From F23-D06 sp947167635 (GTDB taxonomy: Bacteria > Bacteroidota > Bacteroidia > Bacteroidales > WCHB1-69), in assembly GCA_947167635.1 (NCBI GenBank), contig CAMVIT010000008.1, positions 6,098 to 70,097 on the forward strand: a stretch of 64,000 nucleotides of DNA, given 5' to 3'. Below, in pieces: positions 1-8,465 of the stretch (its first letter is position 1; each line of letters begins with the position of its first letter). The translations under genes were made by a program, and so were the position numbers. The notes beneath the pieces are model-generated. The model was not told the origin of the DNA. It did not search any database and saw only the letters and a list, made by a program, of their open reading frames with translations.

Positions 1-1144
1 TGTGATCTGTGTTGTGAACGCGGACAAAAACCCGGTAGCTCGTTCCTGGTGTCAAATCCGCAAGTGTGTAGTTGTTGTCTGTCGTGGTGGCTACGCTCTG
101 GTAGGTGGTGCCGTTGTCTGTGCTGATAAAAATCTCGTATTCGCCAATGCCGCCCCAGAGGTTGGGATATGTTTGCCAACTGATAGCCGCCGACCGTTGG
201 CAGGCATTCAAGTTGTTGACGAACATGTTGAGGGTGCATTGATAAATGTTTTGACCGATCATGTCAGAGACGTTCGAGCAAGAATCCATCACGGCGATGC
301 GGTAACACCGTTCGGCATCGTTGTTGTCGGTCCAGGAGGTGGAGTTGTAAACGGTGTCGAGAGGCTCCCATGGACCGTAGTCGTTGCTGTAGATGATGTA
401 GCCCATCATGGCTGAATCCGTCGCATGAAAGCCCAAGACAGGTTGGTTCTGCTCGTTTACCGAGACGCTGTCAAGAACGGGGGGATTGGGCTTGCTTCTG
501 TCAACCACTATGGCGGATCCGATAGAGGTGGAGAAGGGACATGTGCCGATAAGCGAGTTCCCCATCGGGTATCGATTGGTGATATCGACGCGGTAGGAGA
601 CTTCGTTGTAGCAGACATCGGCTGTGTCGGTATAGGTGAGGACGGTGTTTGGAACGGTGGCGAAGGGCTGTATCGGGAAAGCGTTTTCGTAATAGTGGCG
701 TTTGAAAATGAAAAAGGAGCTTCCCCAGGTGGAGTCCAATGCGCTCGAGGAGGGAGAATCCCAGGAGAGGAAAATGCGCGAGCTGTCAGGACTGACCGTC
801 ACTGTCAGATTGGGCATCTGAAGAGTGTTCGACTGCCAGGAGCCGCCGTTGGTGTCGCGTGCGATGATGTGGCAGGAGTAGGAGGATGCCGGCGTGACCG
901 TGATGTCTCGTCCGCTGTAATTGCAAAGTGTATAGGGGGAAGAGGCTGTGTAGCTCTCGATGAAAGTACCGTTGACATAGATGTCGTATGCGTTGAAATT
1001 TCCGCAGTCGGTGGTGTTGCTCCATTCCACATGAAGTTGCGTGGCACTGGTGAGGCGCAGGCATACCAATGTGGGTGGATCGTAGCCAAAGACGACCTGT
1101 GCCATCAATACCAACAACCAAATTGTAGCAATCGCTTTCCGCAT
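1..1144 (-). CDS. secreted FN3-like repeat protein, truncated by window edge
   Basis: Open reading frame on the minus strand starting with ATG at 1144 and still open at position 1 (381 codons), so the C-terminus lies outside the window. It begins with a signal peptide (MRKAIATIWLLVLMAQVVFG) and continues with successive beta-rich modules of fibronectin-III character, for example segments ending in 'PASSYSCHIIA' and 'LTPGTSYRVFVRVHN', typical of FN3 strands F-G. The protein is acidic, rich in Thr/Ser/Asn and has scattered Cys. In Bacteroidota such proteins usually end in a CHU_C or por sorting domain and are exported by the type IX system; that end is not visible here, so this is inference. 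A -7 motif TAAGTTTG lies at 1171-1164, directly after the stop of the M16 gene, suggesting its own promoter. Confidence 0.8.
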   Translation of the reverse strand, partial: MRKAIATIWLLVLMAQVVFGYDPPTLVCLRLTSATQLHVEWSNTTDCGNFNAYDIYVNGTFIESYTASSPYTLCNYSGRDITVTPASSYSCHIIARDTNGGSWQSNTLQMPNLTVTVSPDSSRIFLSWDSPSSSALDSTWGSSFFIFKRHYYENAFPIQPFATVPNTVLTYTDTADVCYNEVSYRVDITNRYPMGNSLIGTCPFSTSIGSAIVVDRSKPNPPVLDSVSVNEQNQPVLGFHATDSAMMGYIIYSNDYGPWEPLDTVYNSTSWTDNNDAERCYRIAVMDSCSNVSDMIGQNIYQCTLNMFVNNLNACQRSAAISWQTYPNLWGGIGEYEIFISTDNGTTYQSVATTTDNNYTLADLTPGTSYRVFVRVHNTDH

Positions 1145-1163
1145 ACCTGTTCTTACTCTATTG

Positions 1164-1171
1164 CAAACTTA
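1164..1171 (-). promoter_or_regulatory. -7 promoter motif (TAnnTTTG) of the secreted FN3-like gene
   Basis: TAAGTTTG on the minus strand, an exact match to the Bacteroidota -7 consensus, about 20 bases upstream of the ATG at 1144. Confidence 0.5.
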
Positions 1172-2455
1172 TTAATAAATAGTTCCAACGATGATTTGTG
1201 TGAAATTATTGTGCGCGAAAAATTTTTTTGCCAATGTTAAAAGTTGTTCTGGTGAGATTTCGTTTGCGCGTTGCAACATGGTCTTGAATTCGTGCTCGTC
1301 AAGGCCGCGTGCGTGCCAGTAGGCGAATTTTGTCATGTAGGAGACGGAGTTTTCCACGTCGCGCAGCAAGCCGCCTTCGATTTGCCGCCGTAGCAGTTCC
1401 AGTTCCTCCTCGCTGACAGGCTCTTGGCAGAGTCGGTCCATCTCTTCAAAACAGGCGCTGATGGCTGCGCGGGTGTCCTTGGCGTTCACTTCGCTGCCAA
1501 TGGAGAAGAGCGATTGGTTGCCGAAATAGGTGAGGTCTGCATAGACACCGTAGGTGTAGCCCTCCCTCTCGCGCAGGCGCTGCATCAAGCGGGAACCGAA
1601 ATAGCCGCCTGTCAACGTGGTGAGGATGGACAAGTCGCGGCGCTCAGGGTCTCCATAGCCGATGGAGGGGCGGCAGAGCATGATGGAGGACTGTACGCTG
1701 CCAGCCATCTCTTCCTGCACGAGCGGGGCACTCTCGGCAAAGAGGGCCAGGTCGTGGATGCGTGATGCGGCTGTGCCGTGCGGCACCTGGCTGAAAAGTC
1801 CGTCAATGCACTGCTCTAAATCGGCGTCGAAGTTGCCCGTGGCGTAAATGCACAGGTTCTCGGCACAAAAGGTTGTGCGGTGGCATGCCTCCATTTGGGA
1901 AATAGTCACCGCCTGCAGGTTCTCGCGGGTGGAAAACTGTCCGGCAGCCAGACGCTCCCCGAAAAGGGCATGCAACGCCAATTGCGAACATCGAACATCT
2001 GTTTTCTTTGAACTGTATTCTAAATCTTTGATTTTTCGTTCTTTATATATGGAAAGATTCTCTTCGCGATAGTGTGGGGCGGAGAGAAACTCATAGATAA
2101 AGGGCAGAATAAGCGGGACGTTCTTCTTGGGAATGGCGACTTTGAACCGGGTTCGGTCAAGGGTCACGGAAACATGGAAAGAGGCGCCATGGAAATCAAG
2201 CAATCCGTCCATCTCGGTGGCGGTGTGCCTGGGCGAGCTCTCCTTGAGCAGGAAATAGGCGAATCGGAGCGTGTGCTTGATACTCTCGTGCAGAGACCCC
2301 ACGGCTAACTCGATGTTCAGGTGGATGAGGTCGAGTGTGGGGTTGTCGATGATGAAGACAGGGATGCCGTTGGAAAGTACATGGCGGCGTGGCGGTGTGA
2401 GGGAGATGCCGGAGACAGGGTGCTGTGGCGGTGCAATGCTTCTGTTGAGTGTCAT
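1172..2455 (-). CDS. M16 family peptidase homologue, catalytically degenerate
   Basis: 427-residue protein with the two-lobe architecture of M16 (insulinase/processing peptidase) proteins: an N-terminal lobe followed by an M16_C-type lobe containing 'GGYFGSRLMQRLREREGYTYG', the conserved substrate-binding R/Y segment. Where active M16 enzymes carry HxxEH the sequence here reads 'HTLRFAYFLLKE', so the zinc ligands and catalytic Glu are missing. This fits the non-catalytic partner of a two-subunit M16 pair, but no active partner is encoded next to it in the window. No signal peptide is obvious. It starts 10 bases after the stop of the upstream CHU_C membrane protein, so the two are probably cotranscribed with the sigma factor further upstream. 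Confidence 0.85.
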   Translation of the reverse strand: MTLNRSIAPPQHPVSGISLTPPRRHVLSNGIPVFIIDNPTLDLIHLNIELAVGSLHESIKHTLRFAYFLLKESSPRHTATEMDGLLDFHGASFHVSVTLDRTRFKVAIPKKNVPLILPFIYEFLSAPHYREENLSIYKERKIKDLEYSSKKTDVRCSQLALHALFGERLAAGQFSTRENLQAVTISQMEACHRTTFCAENLCIYATGNFDADLEQCIDGLFSQVPHGTAASRIHDLALFAESAPLVQEEMAGSVQSSIMLCRPSIGYGDPERRDLSILTTLTGGYFGSRLMQRLREREGYTYGVYADLTYFGNQSLFSIGSEVNAKDTRAAISACFEEMDRLCQEPVSEEELELLRRQIEGGLLRDVENSVSYMTKFAYWHARGLDEHEFKTMLQRANEISPEQLLTLAKKFFAHNNFTQIIVGTIY

Positions 2456-2464
2456 GGGCGCTTG

Positions 2465-3340
2465 TTATCGGATGAGAATCACTTGTCCTTTGCGAGAAAG
2501 CAGTTTGCCATCGGGATCGGTGTATTTGATGACGTAGGTGTAGATTTCGCCGGGCAGCTCGTCACCTTTCCAGTTGCCGTCCCAACCACGTTCCATGTCG
2601 CGAGAATGATACACCAGTTCGCCGCGCCGGTTGTAAATGGCTATCTCGAAGGTGCTCGGCTTGAAGTTCGCCTTGACGTACAATTCATCATTGAGTCCGT
2701 CATTGTTCGGGGTGAAGGCGTTGGGCACGAAAAAGTTGTAGTGCGACTCGGCAGTGGGCTCGTCAATCTCTTCGACCTGATTCTTCGTTTCATCCTGAAG
2801 CGTTTCGATGGTCGGGTTGTGGAGTTGGTTGTCAACTGTTTCTGTTTTTTTGGGGGTGGGGACGGGCTTGGTGAGCACCAACGTCGGTGTCGCCGTCTCC
2901 AAATGCGGAGTCGATACATGTTGAGTGTTGGATTCTGGATGTTGAAGTTCCACGGGGGCGGTTGTGCGGAGGGGCTCTGGCGTGACAGAATGCTCGGCAG
3001 TCGCGGGACTATTGCCAGGAAGGGCGGAAGCAGGGCTTGTGATGGCTTCCGTTGTCGGTCCGGGAACTGTGACGGGTGCAGGCGCGGGCGTGGGTTGCGG
3101 GGCGGGCATGGCGGTCTCCGGGACCTGCGGGGTTGTCGTGGACTCTGTGTGGCGTGTGCTTAGCGTAAGCACGGTGACCAAGGCGGCGGTGGCCACCAAG
3201 GCGGGAATACCGTATGCGCATACACGGCGTACCAGCCGCCCACGATTGTATCGCACCAATGCGGGGTCGGAGGAGATGGCCTCCCAACCGGCTTCGTCCA
3301 CGGGATGGGTATAGTTTTTGAGTTTTTCTTGCAGCTTCAT
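2465..3340 (-). CDS. single-pass membrane protein with CHU_C domain, sigma-factor neighbour
   Basis: 291 residues. About 40 N-terminal residues are predicted cytoplasmic, followed by one membrane segment (around residues 40-62, 'GIPALVATAALVTVLTL'), a Pro/Thr/Ala-rich linker (about 65-140) and a C-terminal gliding-motility-associated CHU_C domain (about 198-291, with 'PNAFTPNNDGLND' and 'GWDGNWKG' hallmarks). Position directly behind an ECF sigma gene (45-base gap) and the topology suggest a membrane anti-sigma-like or envelope-sensing protein; no recognised anti-sigma domain is visible, so that role is inference. A similar sigma/membrane-protein pair sits at the right edge of the window, though that second protein has no CHU_C domain. 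Confidence 0.8.
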   Translation of the reverse strand: MKLQEKLKNYTHPVDEAGWEAISSDPALVRYNRGRLVRRVCAYGIPALVATAALVTVLTLSTRHTESTTTPQVPETAMPAPQPTPAPAPVTVPGPTTEAITSPASALPGNSPATAEHSVTPEPLRTTAPVELQHPESNTQHVSTPHLETATPTLVLTKPVPTPKKTETVDNQLHNPTIETLQDETKNQVEEIDEPTAESHYNFFVPNAFTPNNDGLNDELYVKANFKPSTFEIAIYNRRGELVYHSRDMERGWDGNWKGDELPGEIYTYVIKYTDPDGKLLSRKGQVILIR

Positions 3341-3385
3341 ATCGTAAGGGTTGTTTTTATCGTATATGTTTGTAAAGTCCTGATT

Positions 3386-3943
3386 TTATATGTCAAATTC
3401 TTCGTGATTGAGATATTTTCGGATGCTTTTGCGCAAATTGGCCTTGGCCCGAAACATCAAGGTGCGCACATTGTTGTGGCTCTCGCCGATGGCTTTCCCA
3501 ATCTCCTCTTGTGAATAGCCGTCGATGACGAACATGTTGAAGACTATGCGTTGGCGATCGGGCAACTCGTTGATGAAGGAGACAAGCTGTTCCAACGAGA
3601 GCACTTCCGCCATCGGCGAGGGGTTGATGGAGGAGGCGAAGAGATCGTCATTCAGCTCTTGCATGTTGTGGCGAGAGCGTTTCCGATAGTAGTCCACAGC
3701 CTTGTTGACCGCTATTCTGTAAAGCCATCCGCCCAAAGAGGTGATGTGGTCGTACTCCTTGAAATGTGTCAGGATGAAGACAAAAGTGTCGTGAAACAGG
3801 TCTTCGGCCTCTTCTTCGTTTGCGGCATAACGATGGCACACGCCCTTGACAATCGGGCCGTAATCCAGATATAACTGCTTCTGGCAGACGCTTTTGCCTT
3901 GTATGCATCCGTCAATCAGTTTTTGTTCTTCTTTTGTTACCAT
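3386..3943 (-). CDS. ECF-type RNA polymerase sigma factor
   Basis: 185 residues, the usual length for an extracytoplasmic-function sigma factor. Region 2 is seen as 'EEEAEDLFHDTFVFIL' and 'GGWLYRIAVNKAVDYYRK' (core binding and -10 recognition); region 4 as 'ELPDRQRIVFNMFVIDGYSQEEIGKAIG' followed by a helix-turn-helix 'ESHNNVRTLMFRAKANLRK'. First gene of a three-gene minus-strand group with the CHU_C membrane protein and M16 homologue, a layout in which the membrane protein may control sigma activity. The start is the ATG at 3943; the divergent glycosylase begins 93 bases away. Confidence 0.92.
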   Translation of the reverse strand: MVTKEEQKLIDGCIQGKSVCQKQLYLDYGPIVKGVCHRYAANEEEAEDLFHDTFVFILTHFKEYDHITSLGGWLYRIAVNKAVDYYRKRSRHNMQELNDDLFASSINPSPMAEVLSLEQLVSFINELPDRQRIVFNMFVIDGYSQEEIGKAIGESHNNVRTLMFRAKANLRKSIRKYLNHEEFDI

Positions 3944-4010
3944 ACGCTCGCAAACATGTCATAAGACGAATTCCAGATGAAAATGTTGCAACTTGTGCAA
4001 ATTTTTTTTG

Positions 4011-4018
4011 TTATTTTG
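4011..4018 (+). promoter_or_regulatory. near-consensus -7 promoter motif before the DNA glycosylase
   Basis: TTATTTTG, one mismatch from TAnnTTTG, 19 bases before the ATG at 4037. It supports starting the glycosylase at 4037 and not at the upstream in-frame ATG at 3977, which would place the promoter inside the gene. Confidence 0.4.
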
Positions 4019-4036
4019 CCGGAAAATTCTTCTTTT

Positions 4037-4627
4037 ATGAATCGGTTGCAAAAATCGTATTTTTTGGGAAACGACGTGGAGTCAATGGCGCGCAATCTTT
4101 TGGGCAAGTATCTTTTCACTCGGAAGGACGGACAGTTGGCCGGTGGTATCCTCACCGAGGTGGAGGCCTACAAGGGGATTGGCGACCGGGCCTCGCATGC
4201 ATACGGAGGCCGTCGCACGCACCGCAATGAAATGATGTACCACGAGGGCGGGGTGGTCTATATGTTCCTTTGTTATGGAATGCACTCGATGCTCAACTTC
4301 GTTACCAACGCGGAAGATGTTCCCGATGCCATTTTGGTGCGGGGGCTTTTGCCCACCCATGGCGAGGAACTGATGCTGCAACGCACGGGAAAGCTGTGCG
4401 GGGGAGCCCCCCTCGCCGATGGCCCGGGCAAACTTTGCAAAGCTCTCGGACTGACGGTGGCCGATAATGGCGTCTCTTTGGATGGTGATACGATTTGGTT
4501 GGAAGACAGGGGCTTGTCGGTTCCCGATGACAAAGTGGAAATCACCCCGCGCATCGGCGTGGACTACGCCGGCGAGGATGCAAAAAGAATGTACCGTTTT
4601 TACTTGAATCCGCGAAATATCAGCTGA
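4037..4627 (+). CDS. DNA-3-methyladenine glycosylase (AAG/MPG family)
   Basis: 196 residues from the ATG at 4037, matching the roughly 190-200-residue bacterial members of the family. It excises alkylated and deaminated purines in base excision repair. Family landmarks are the 'ARNLLGKYL' opening, 'TEVEAYKGIGDRASHAYGG' holding the catalytic Glu, 'GGVVYMFLCYGMHSMLNFV' and the DNA-binding 'GPGKLCKALGL'. An in-frame ATG exists 20 codons upstream (3977), but that extension is low-complexity and lies over the likely promoter. It is convergent with the terC gene, whose stop is five bases away. Confidence 0.92.
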   Translation: MNRLQKSYFLGNDVESMARNLLGKYLFTRKDGQLAGGILTEVEAYKGIGDRASHAYGGRRTHRNEMMYHEGGVVYMFLCYGMHSMLNFVTNAEDVPDAILVRGLLPTHGEELMLQRTGKLCGGAPLADGPGKLCKALGLTVADNGVSLDGDTIWLEDRGLSVPDDKVEITPRIGVDYAGEDAKRMYRFYLNPRNIS

Positions 4628-4632
4628 ACCTT

Positions 4633-5679
4633 CTATATTGTTCCGGTTCTCCTCTTGGGGAACACTATCGAAACGATGATGCTCAGCGTCAGAATGCCTA
4701 TGATGACAAACAGGGAAGCCATGGTGCCGATGTGGAGATGTACCAACGGCAGCAACATCTTGACACCAATGAAGGTCAACAGGGCGGAAAGGCCGATTTT
4801 CAGGAACCAGAACCTGTCGAGCACGCTCTCTAACATGAAGAAGAGGGAACGGAGCCCCATGATGGCGAAGATGTTGGAAAAGAAGACGATATAGGGGTCG
4901 TTGGTCACGGAGAAAACGGCGGGCACGGAGTCGAAGGCAAAGATGATGTCAGAGAATTCGATGATGAGCAGGACGATGAAGAGTGGGGTGCAGAGCCATT
5001 TTCCATCGACTTTGGAGAAGAAGTTGTGGCCGTCGAAATTAGGCGTGCTCCAGTGGCGTTTGGTGAAGAACTTGACGACGGGATGATGCTCCACATCAAT
5101 GTGCTCGTCCTTGTTCCGCTCCAGGAACATTTTGACACCCGAATAGATTAGCACGCCGCCGAAGATGAAGAGGACCCACCGGAATTTCTGAATGAGGGCT
5201 GCCGCCGCGAAAATGAAGATGAAACGCAGCACGATGGCTCCGAGGATTCCGTAGAAGAGCACACGATGGTAGTATTTTTTCTCCACACCGAACGACATGA
5301 GAATCATGATCATGACAAAGATGTTGTCGATGGAGAGTGTCTCCTCCATGGCATAACCCGTGATGTATTCCAAGGATAGGTTCTTGTTGTAGAGTTTGAG
5401 ATTTTCTTCAAAGGGCGCAGAGGGGTCGATGTTCAGGTCGTCATGGTACTTTTGATGCAGTTCCACGATCTTGTCATTGTCGTGCACATTGTGGATGAGG
5501 TGCCCCCCAAATCGGATAAAGAAGAAGAATGCGATGGCTAAAGTGACCCAAATTCCCGTTTGGATTGCTGATTCCTTAAAGGTGACCTCTTTGTCTTTCT
5601 TGTGGAGCACGCCTAAGTCAAGGGCGAGCAAAAAGGCGATGAGGATGATAAAGCTGATGAAAAATATGGTTTCACTCAT
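4633..5679 (-). CDS. TerC/Alx family integral membrane protein
   Basis: 348 residues with about eight to nine membrane helices. The TerC signature is present twice: an N-terminal helix with 'LALDLGVLHKKDKEV' and the conserved 'EFSDIIFAFDSVPAVFSVTNDPYIVFFSNIFAIMGLR', plus 'MEETLSIDNIFVMIMILMSFGV' in the middle. Conserved Asp residues in the membrane are expected to form a metal path; relatives such as Alx export manganese, others are linked to tellurite resistance. Single gene with its own -7 motif at 5707-5700. Confidence 0.92.
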   Translation of the reverse strand: MSETIFFISFIILIAFLLALDLGVLHKKDKEVTFKESAIQTGIWVTLAIAFFFFIRFGGHLIHNVHDNDKIVELHQKYHDDLNIDPSAPFEENLKLYNKNLSLEYITGYAMEETLSIDNIFVMIMILMSFGVEKKYYHRVLFYGILGAIVLRFIFIFAAAALIQKFRWVLFIFGGVLIYSGVKMFLERNKDEHIDVEHHPVVKFFTKRHWSTPNFDGHNFFSKVDGKWLCTPLFIVLLIIEFSDIIFAFDSVPAVFSVTNDPYIVFFSNIFAIMGLRSLFFMLESVLDRFWFLKIGLSALLTFIGVKMLLPLVHLHIGTMASLFVIIGILTLSIIVSIVFPKRRTGTI

Positions 5680-5699
5680 AGTCGTTTTTTTAAGGGCGG

Positions 5700-5707
5700 C
5701 AAAGATA
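5700..5707 (-). promoter_or_regulatory. -7 promoter motif of the terC-like gene
   Basis: TATCTTTG on the minus strand, exact match to TAnnTTTG, 21 bases before the ATG at 5679. Confidence 0.55.
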
Positions 5708-5802
5708 TATTTTTTTCAGGCGTGAACTTGCAGGGAAGGGCTTTTTTTGATGTCCCTGCACATTGGTGCCTGAAAAGGATGCTGGCCATACAGTTTTTTT
5801 TG

Positions 5803-5810
5803 TATGTTTG
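5803..5810 (+). promoter_or_regulatory. -7 promoter motif of the flavin reductase-rubredoxin gene
   Basis: TATGTTTG, exact match to TAnnTTTG, 18 bases before the ATG at 5828. Confidence 0.55.
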
Positions 5811-5827
5811 CACTTTAAAAAAATACA

Positions 5828-6451
5828 ATGAGTACGAACCCTATGTTTTGCATCCAATACGGATTGTTTGTCGTGACGGCCTGCCATAATGGCCGCGACA
5901 ACGGCTGCATCACCAACACGGTGGCGCAGGTGACCCAGGAACCCAACAGGATTTCCGTCACCGTCAACAAGATGAATTACACACACGATATGATTAAGGA
6001 ATCAGGGAGATTCACCGCCTCCATCATCAGCGAGAAGGCGGGATTTGAGCTGTTCAAGCACTTCGGATTCCAGTCGGGACGCGAGGTCGATAAGTTCGCG
6101 GACTTTGCGGACTGCCGGCGTGTGAAGAACGGCACACTGGCGGTTACCAAGGGCACCAACGCATTCATCTCGGCAGAGGTTGAGCAGATGGTGGATTTGG
6201 GCACGCACACCATCTTCGTCGGCAGGGTGGTGGAAATGGAGCCGCTGACGGATGTGCCGTCGGCCACATACACCTATTATCAGGAATATATCAAGCCGAA
6301 GCCGGAGCCTGTGGGCGTCACGTCGGAGGGTAAGACGGTGTGGCGCTGTGTTATCTGCGGTTACGAATATGAGGGAGAGGAGCTACCGGAGGATTTCATC
6401 TGCCCGATTTGCAAGCACCCGGCGAGCGACTTTGAAAAAATTGTCCGCTAA
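5828..6451 (+). CDS. flavin reductase-rubredoxin fusion protein
   Basis: 207 residues. Residues 1 to about 155 form a flavin reductase-like FMN-binding domain ('YGLFVVTACHNGRDNGCITNT' near the N-terminus is the FMN loop of this family). The C-terminal about 40 residues are a rubredoxin with Cys174-x2-Cys177 and Cys192-x2-Cys195 around 'EELPEDFICPIC'. Known high-molecular-weight rubredoxins of anaerobes have this design and pass electrons from NAD(P)H to oxygen- or NO-reducing flavodiiron proteins; a flavodiiron gene is not in the window, so the partner is unknown. Own promoter motif at 5803-5810. Confidence 0.92.
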   Translation: MSTNPMFCIQYGLFVVTACHNGRDNGCITNTVAQVTQEPNRISVTVNKMNYTHDMIKESGRFTASIISEKAGFELFKHFGFQSGREVDKFADFADCRRVKNGTLAVTKGTNAFISAEVEQMVDLGTHTIFVGRVVEMEPLTDVPSATYTYYQEYIKPKPEPVGVTSEGKTVWRCVICGYEYEGEELPEDFICPICKHPASDFEKIVR

Positions 6452-6458
6452 TTTTTTG

Positions 6459-6466
6459 TATTTTTG
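6459..6466 (+). promoter_or_regulatory. -7 promoter motif of the DUF3857 operon
   Basis: TATTTTTG, exact match to TAnnTTTG, just after the stop of the rubredoxin fusion and 36 bases before the ATG at 6503. Confidence 0.5.
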
Positions 6467-6502
6467 CGGCTCAGTGTATATAACCCCGCAAAATCAAAAG
6501 GT

Positions 6503-8446
6503 ATGAGAAAATGTTTTATAGCCCTGGCGTTCCTCTTGATCGTGATGACAGGCTTGCACGCGCAGTCCGTGCAGCAGCTGCTGGCCTCGGTGCCGGATGC
6601 CGAATATTCAGGACATGACATCGTCACTCTCTTCGACAGCACCCGTGTGGTGATGGAAGAGAGCGGACTGAGCCACGTCTATGGCCATGTCCTCTACAAG
6701 GTGCTCACCCCCGCCGGCGGGCGCGACTTCAACTGCGTGAAAATGGACTACGACCCGCTTTCCGCATACGTGGAGATTCGCGAGGTGAAGGTGTACCGCA
6801 AGAGTGGTCTGATGGAGAAGATCGACAACCCGGTGCTTGACTATCCTGCGCCAGCCCGCATGATCTATTGGGGCGCCTGTCAGAAGATGGTGGCCATCGG
6901 TCGCCTGGAACCCGGCGATGCCGTGGAATATGTGACTTACAAGAAGGGCTTCACCTACGCCTTGTTGCAGGGCGAGGACCCCGATGCCAAATACATCCCG
7001 CCGATGCGCGGCCACTTCTACGACATCGTCCCTTTCTGGAGTCACCAGCCTGTGCGCGAGAAGGTCTATTCCCTTAGCGTGCTGCCTGCCAAGAAGGTTC
7101 AGTATGCCATTTACCACGGCACGTTGCAGGCCGACTGCAAGGAACTTGGCGGACGTGTCATATACACCTTCGCAAAAAAAGATATAATGCCTCTTGAAAA
7201 GCCTGCTCATACACTGGCTGACAACGATGTGCAAACCAAACTGCTGCTCTCCACCGCCGAGAATTGGCAGGCCAAGTCCACTTGGTTTTATGGCGTGAAC
7301 GAGGACTACGGCAGCTTCGTGCCCACCGAGGAGGTGAAGCGGAAGGTGGCGGAACTGCTCTGTCCTGCTAAAAGCGAGAACGACAGCATCTCCATCCTGA
7401 CGCACTGGGTGGCCGACAATATACGCTACTCAGGCATCTCGATGGGTGAAGGCGAGGGGTTCACCCTCCACAAGTGCGAGATGAACTTCACCGACCGCTG
7501 CGGCGTCTGCAAGGACAAGGCCGGCATGCTGATTGCGATGTTGCGTGCTGCCGGCTTCAAGGCGTATGCCGCCATGACCATGGCCGGAGAACGCATTGAT
7601 GACATCCCGGCCGACCAGTTCAACCACTGTGTCACGGTGGTCCAACGCCGTAATGGCAACTACCAGCTGCTTGACCCCACTTGGGTGCCCGGCGTGCGCG
7701 AGCTGTGGTCCAGCGCCGAACAGCAACAGAACTATCTGATGGGCCTGCCGCAAGGCGCCAACCTCGGCCTTACGCCTGTCTCCAGGGCGGAGAACCATTA
7801 TCTCAGGATGACTGCCACCACTAAGTTGAATAGGAAAGGCGCACTTTCCGGCACGGTGACGGTCACCGCCGAGGGACAATCCGACCGAACTGTGCGCGCC
7901 GTCTTCCGCGGTCGCCGCACCGAGTGGCGCGAAAACGTGGAGCGCCAGCTGCTCTCCCTCTATCCCAACGCCGTCATCAAGAGTGTCAAATATACTGACG
8001 AGGACCGCTACCTCGAGCAGCCCGTCTCCATAACCTACAAGTTTGTCATCCCCGACTACGCTACGGTTACCGACAATGTGATGGTCGTCACACCGTTCTT
8101 GGCCAAGGGCTTCTATAAGTTCGCCATGCCGCACCTCTATTACGACACTTCGTTGGAAACGCGCACCTTGCCTTTCAACGACCGTTGCTCCCGACTGGTG
8201 CAGCTCTCCGAGACGATGACGCTGCCTTCTGGCTATACCTCCGCGCAAATTCCCAAGGCACGTACTAACAACAACGGGGTCGTTACCTTTGATGGCGGAT
8301 ATCAGTTGGAAAACTCGATGCTCCGCTTTCACGAAAACATCCGCTTTAGCAAGCGAGTCTATGAGGCCGGGGACTGGCCATCGTACCGCCAGGCCGTCAT
8401 TAACCAACATTTTTATATGGACACGCCTGTCGTGCTGAGTCGCTAA
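6503..8446 (+). CDS. DUF3857 / transglutaminase-like secreted protein
   Basis: 647 residues from the ATG at 6503, which opens a clear signal peptide (MRKCFIALAFLLIVMTGLHA); the longer frame upstream lacks one. The N-terminal half matches DUF3857, the middle a transglutaminase-like cysteine-protease fold with an intact triad: Cys336 in 'RCGVCKDKAGML', His375 in 'FNHCV' and Asp391 in 'LLDPTW'. Such proteins are common in Bacteroidota envelopes but their substrate is unknown. First gene of a plus-strand run with a paralogue (8466), a branching enzyme, a MORN-type protein and a hydrolase. Confidence 0.88.
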   Translation: MRKCFIALAFLLIVMTGLHAQSVQQLLASVPDAEYSGHDIVTLFDSTRVVMEESGLSHVYGHVLYKVLTPAGGRDFNCVKMDYDPLSAYVEIREVKVYRKSGLMEKIDNPVLDYPAPARMIYWGACQKMVAIGRLEPGDAVEYVTYKKGFTYALLQGEDPDAKYIPPMRGHFYDIVPFWSHQPVREKVYSLSVLPAKKVQYAIYHGTLQADCKELGGRVIYTFAKKDIMPLEKPAHTLADNDVQTKLLLSTAENWQAKSTWFYGVNEDYGSFVPTEEVKRKVAELLCPAKSENDSISILTHWVADNIRYSGISMGEGEGFTLHKCEMNFTDRCGVCKDKAGMLIAMLRAAGFKAYAAMTMAGERIDDIPADQFNHCVTVVQRRNGNYQLLDPTWVPGVRELWSSAEQQQNYLMGLPQGANLGLTPVSRAENHYLRMTATTKLNRKGALSGTVTVTAEGQSDRTVRAVFRGRRTEWRENVERQLLSLYPNAVIKSVKYTDEDRYLEQPVSITYKFVIPDYATVTDNVMVVTPFLAKGFYKFAMPHLYYDTSLETRTLPFNDRCSRLVQLSETMTLPSGYTSAQIPKARTNNNGVVTFDGGYQLENSMLRFHENIRFSKRVYEAGDWPSYRQAVINQHFYMDTPVVLSR

Positions 8447-8465
8447 CCTTCAAAACTTGATTGTG

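Noticed and set aside
2..1240. Long plus-strand open frames across the left edge
   Set aside because: They are antisense to the minus-strand frame 1-1144, which has a signal peptide, FN3-like strands and a promoter; the plus-strand products have no recognisable features.
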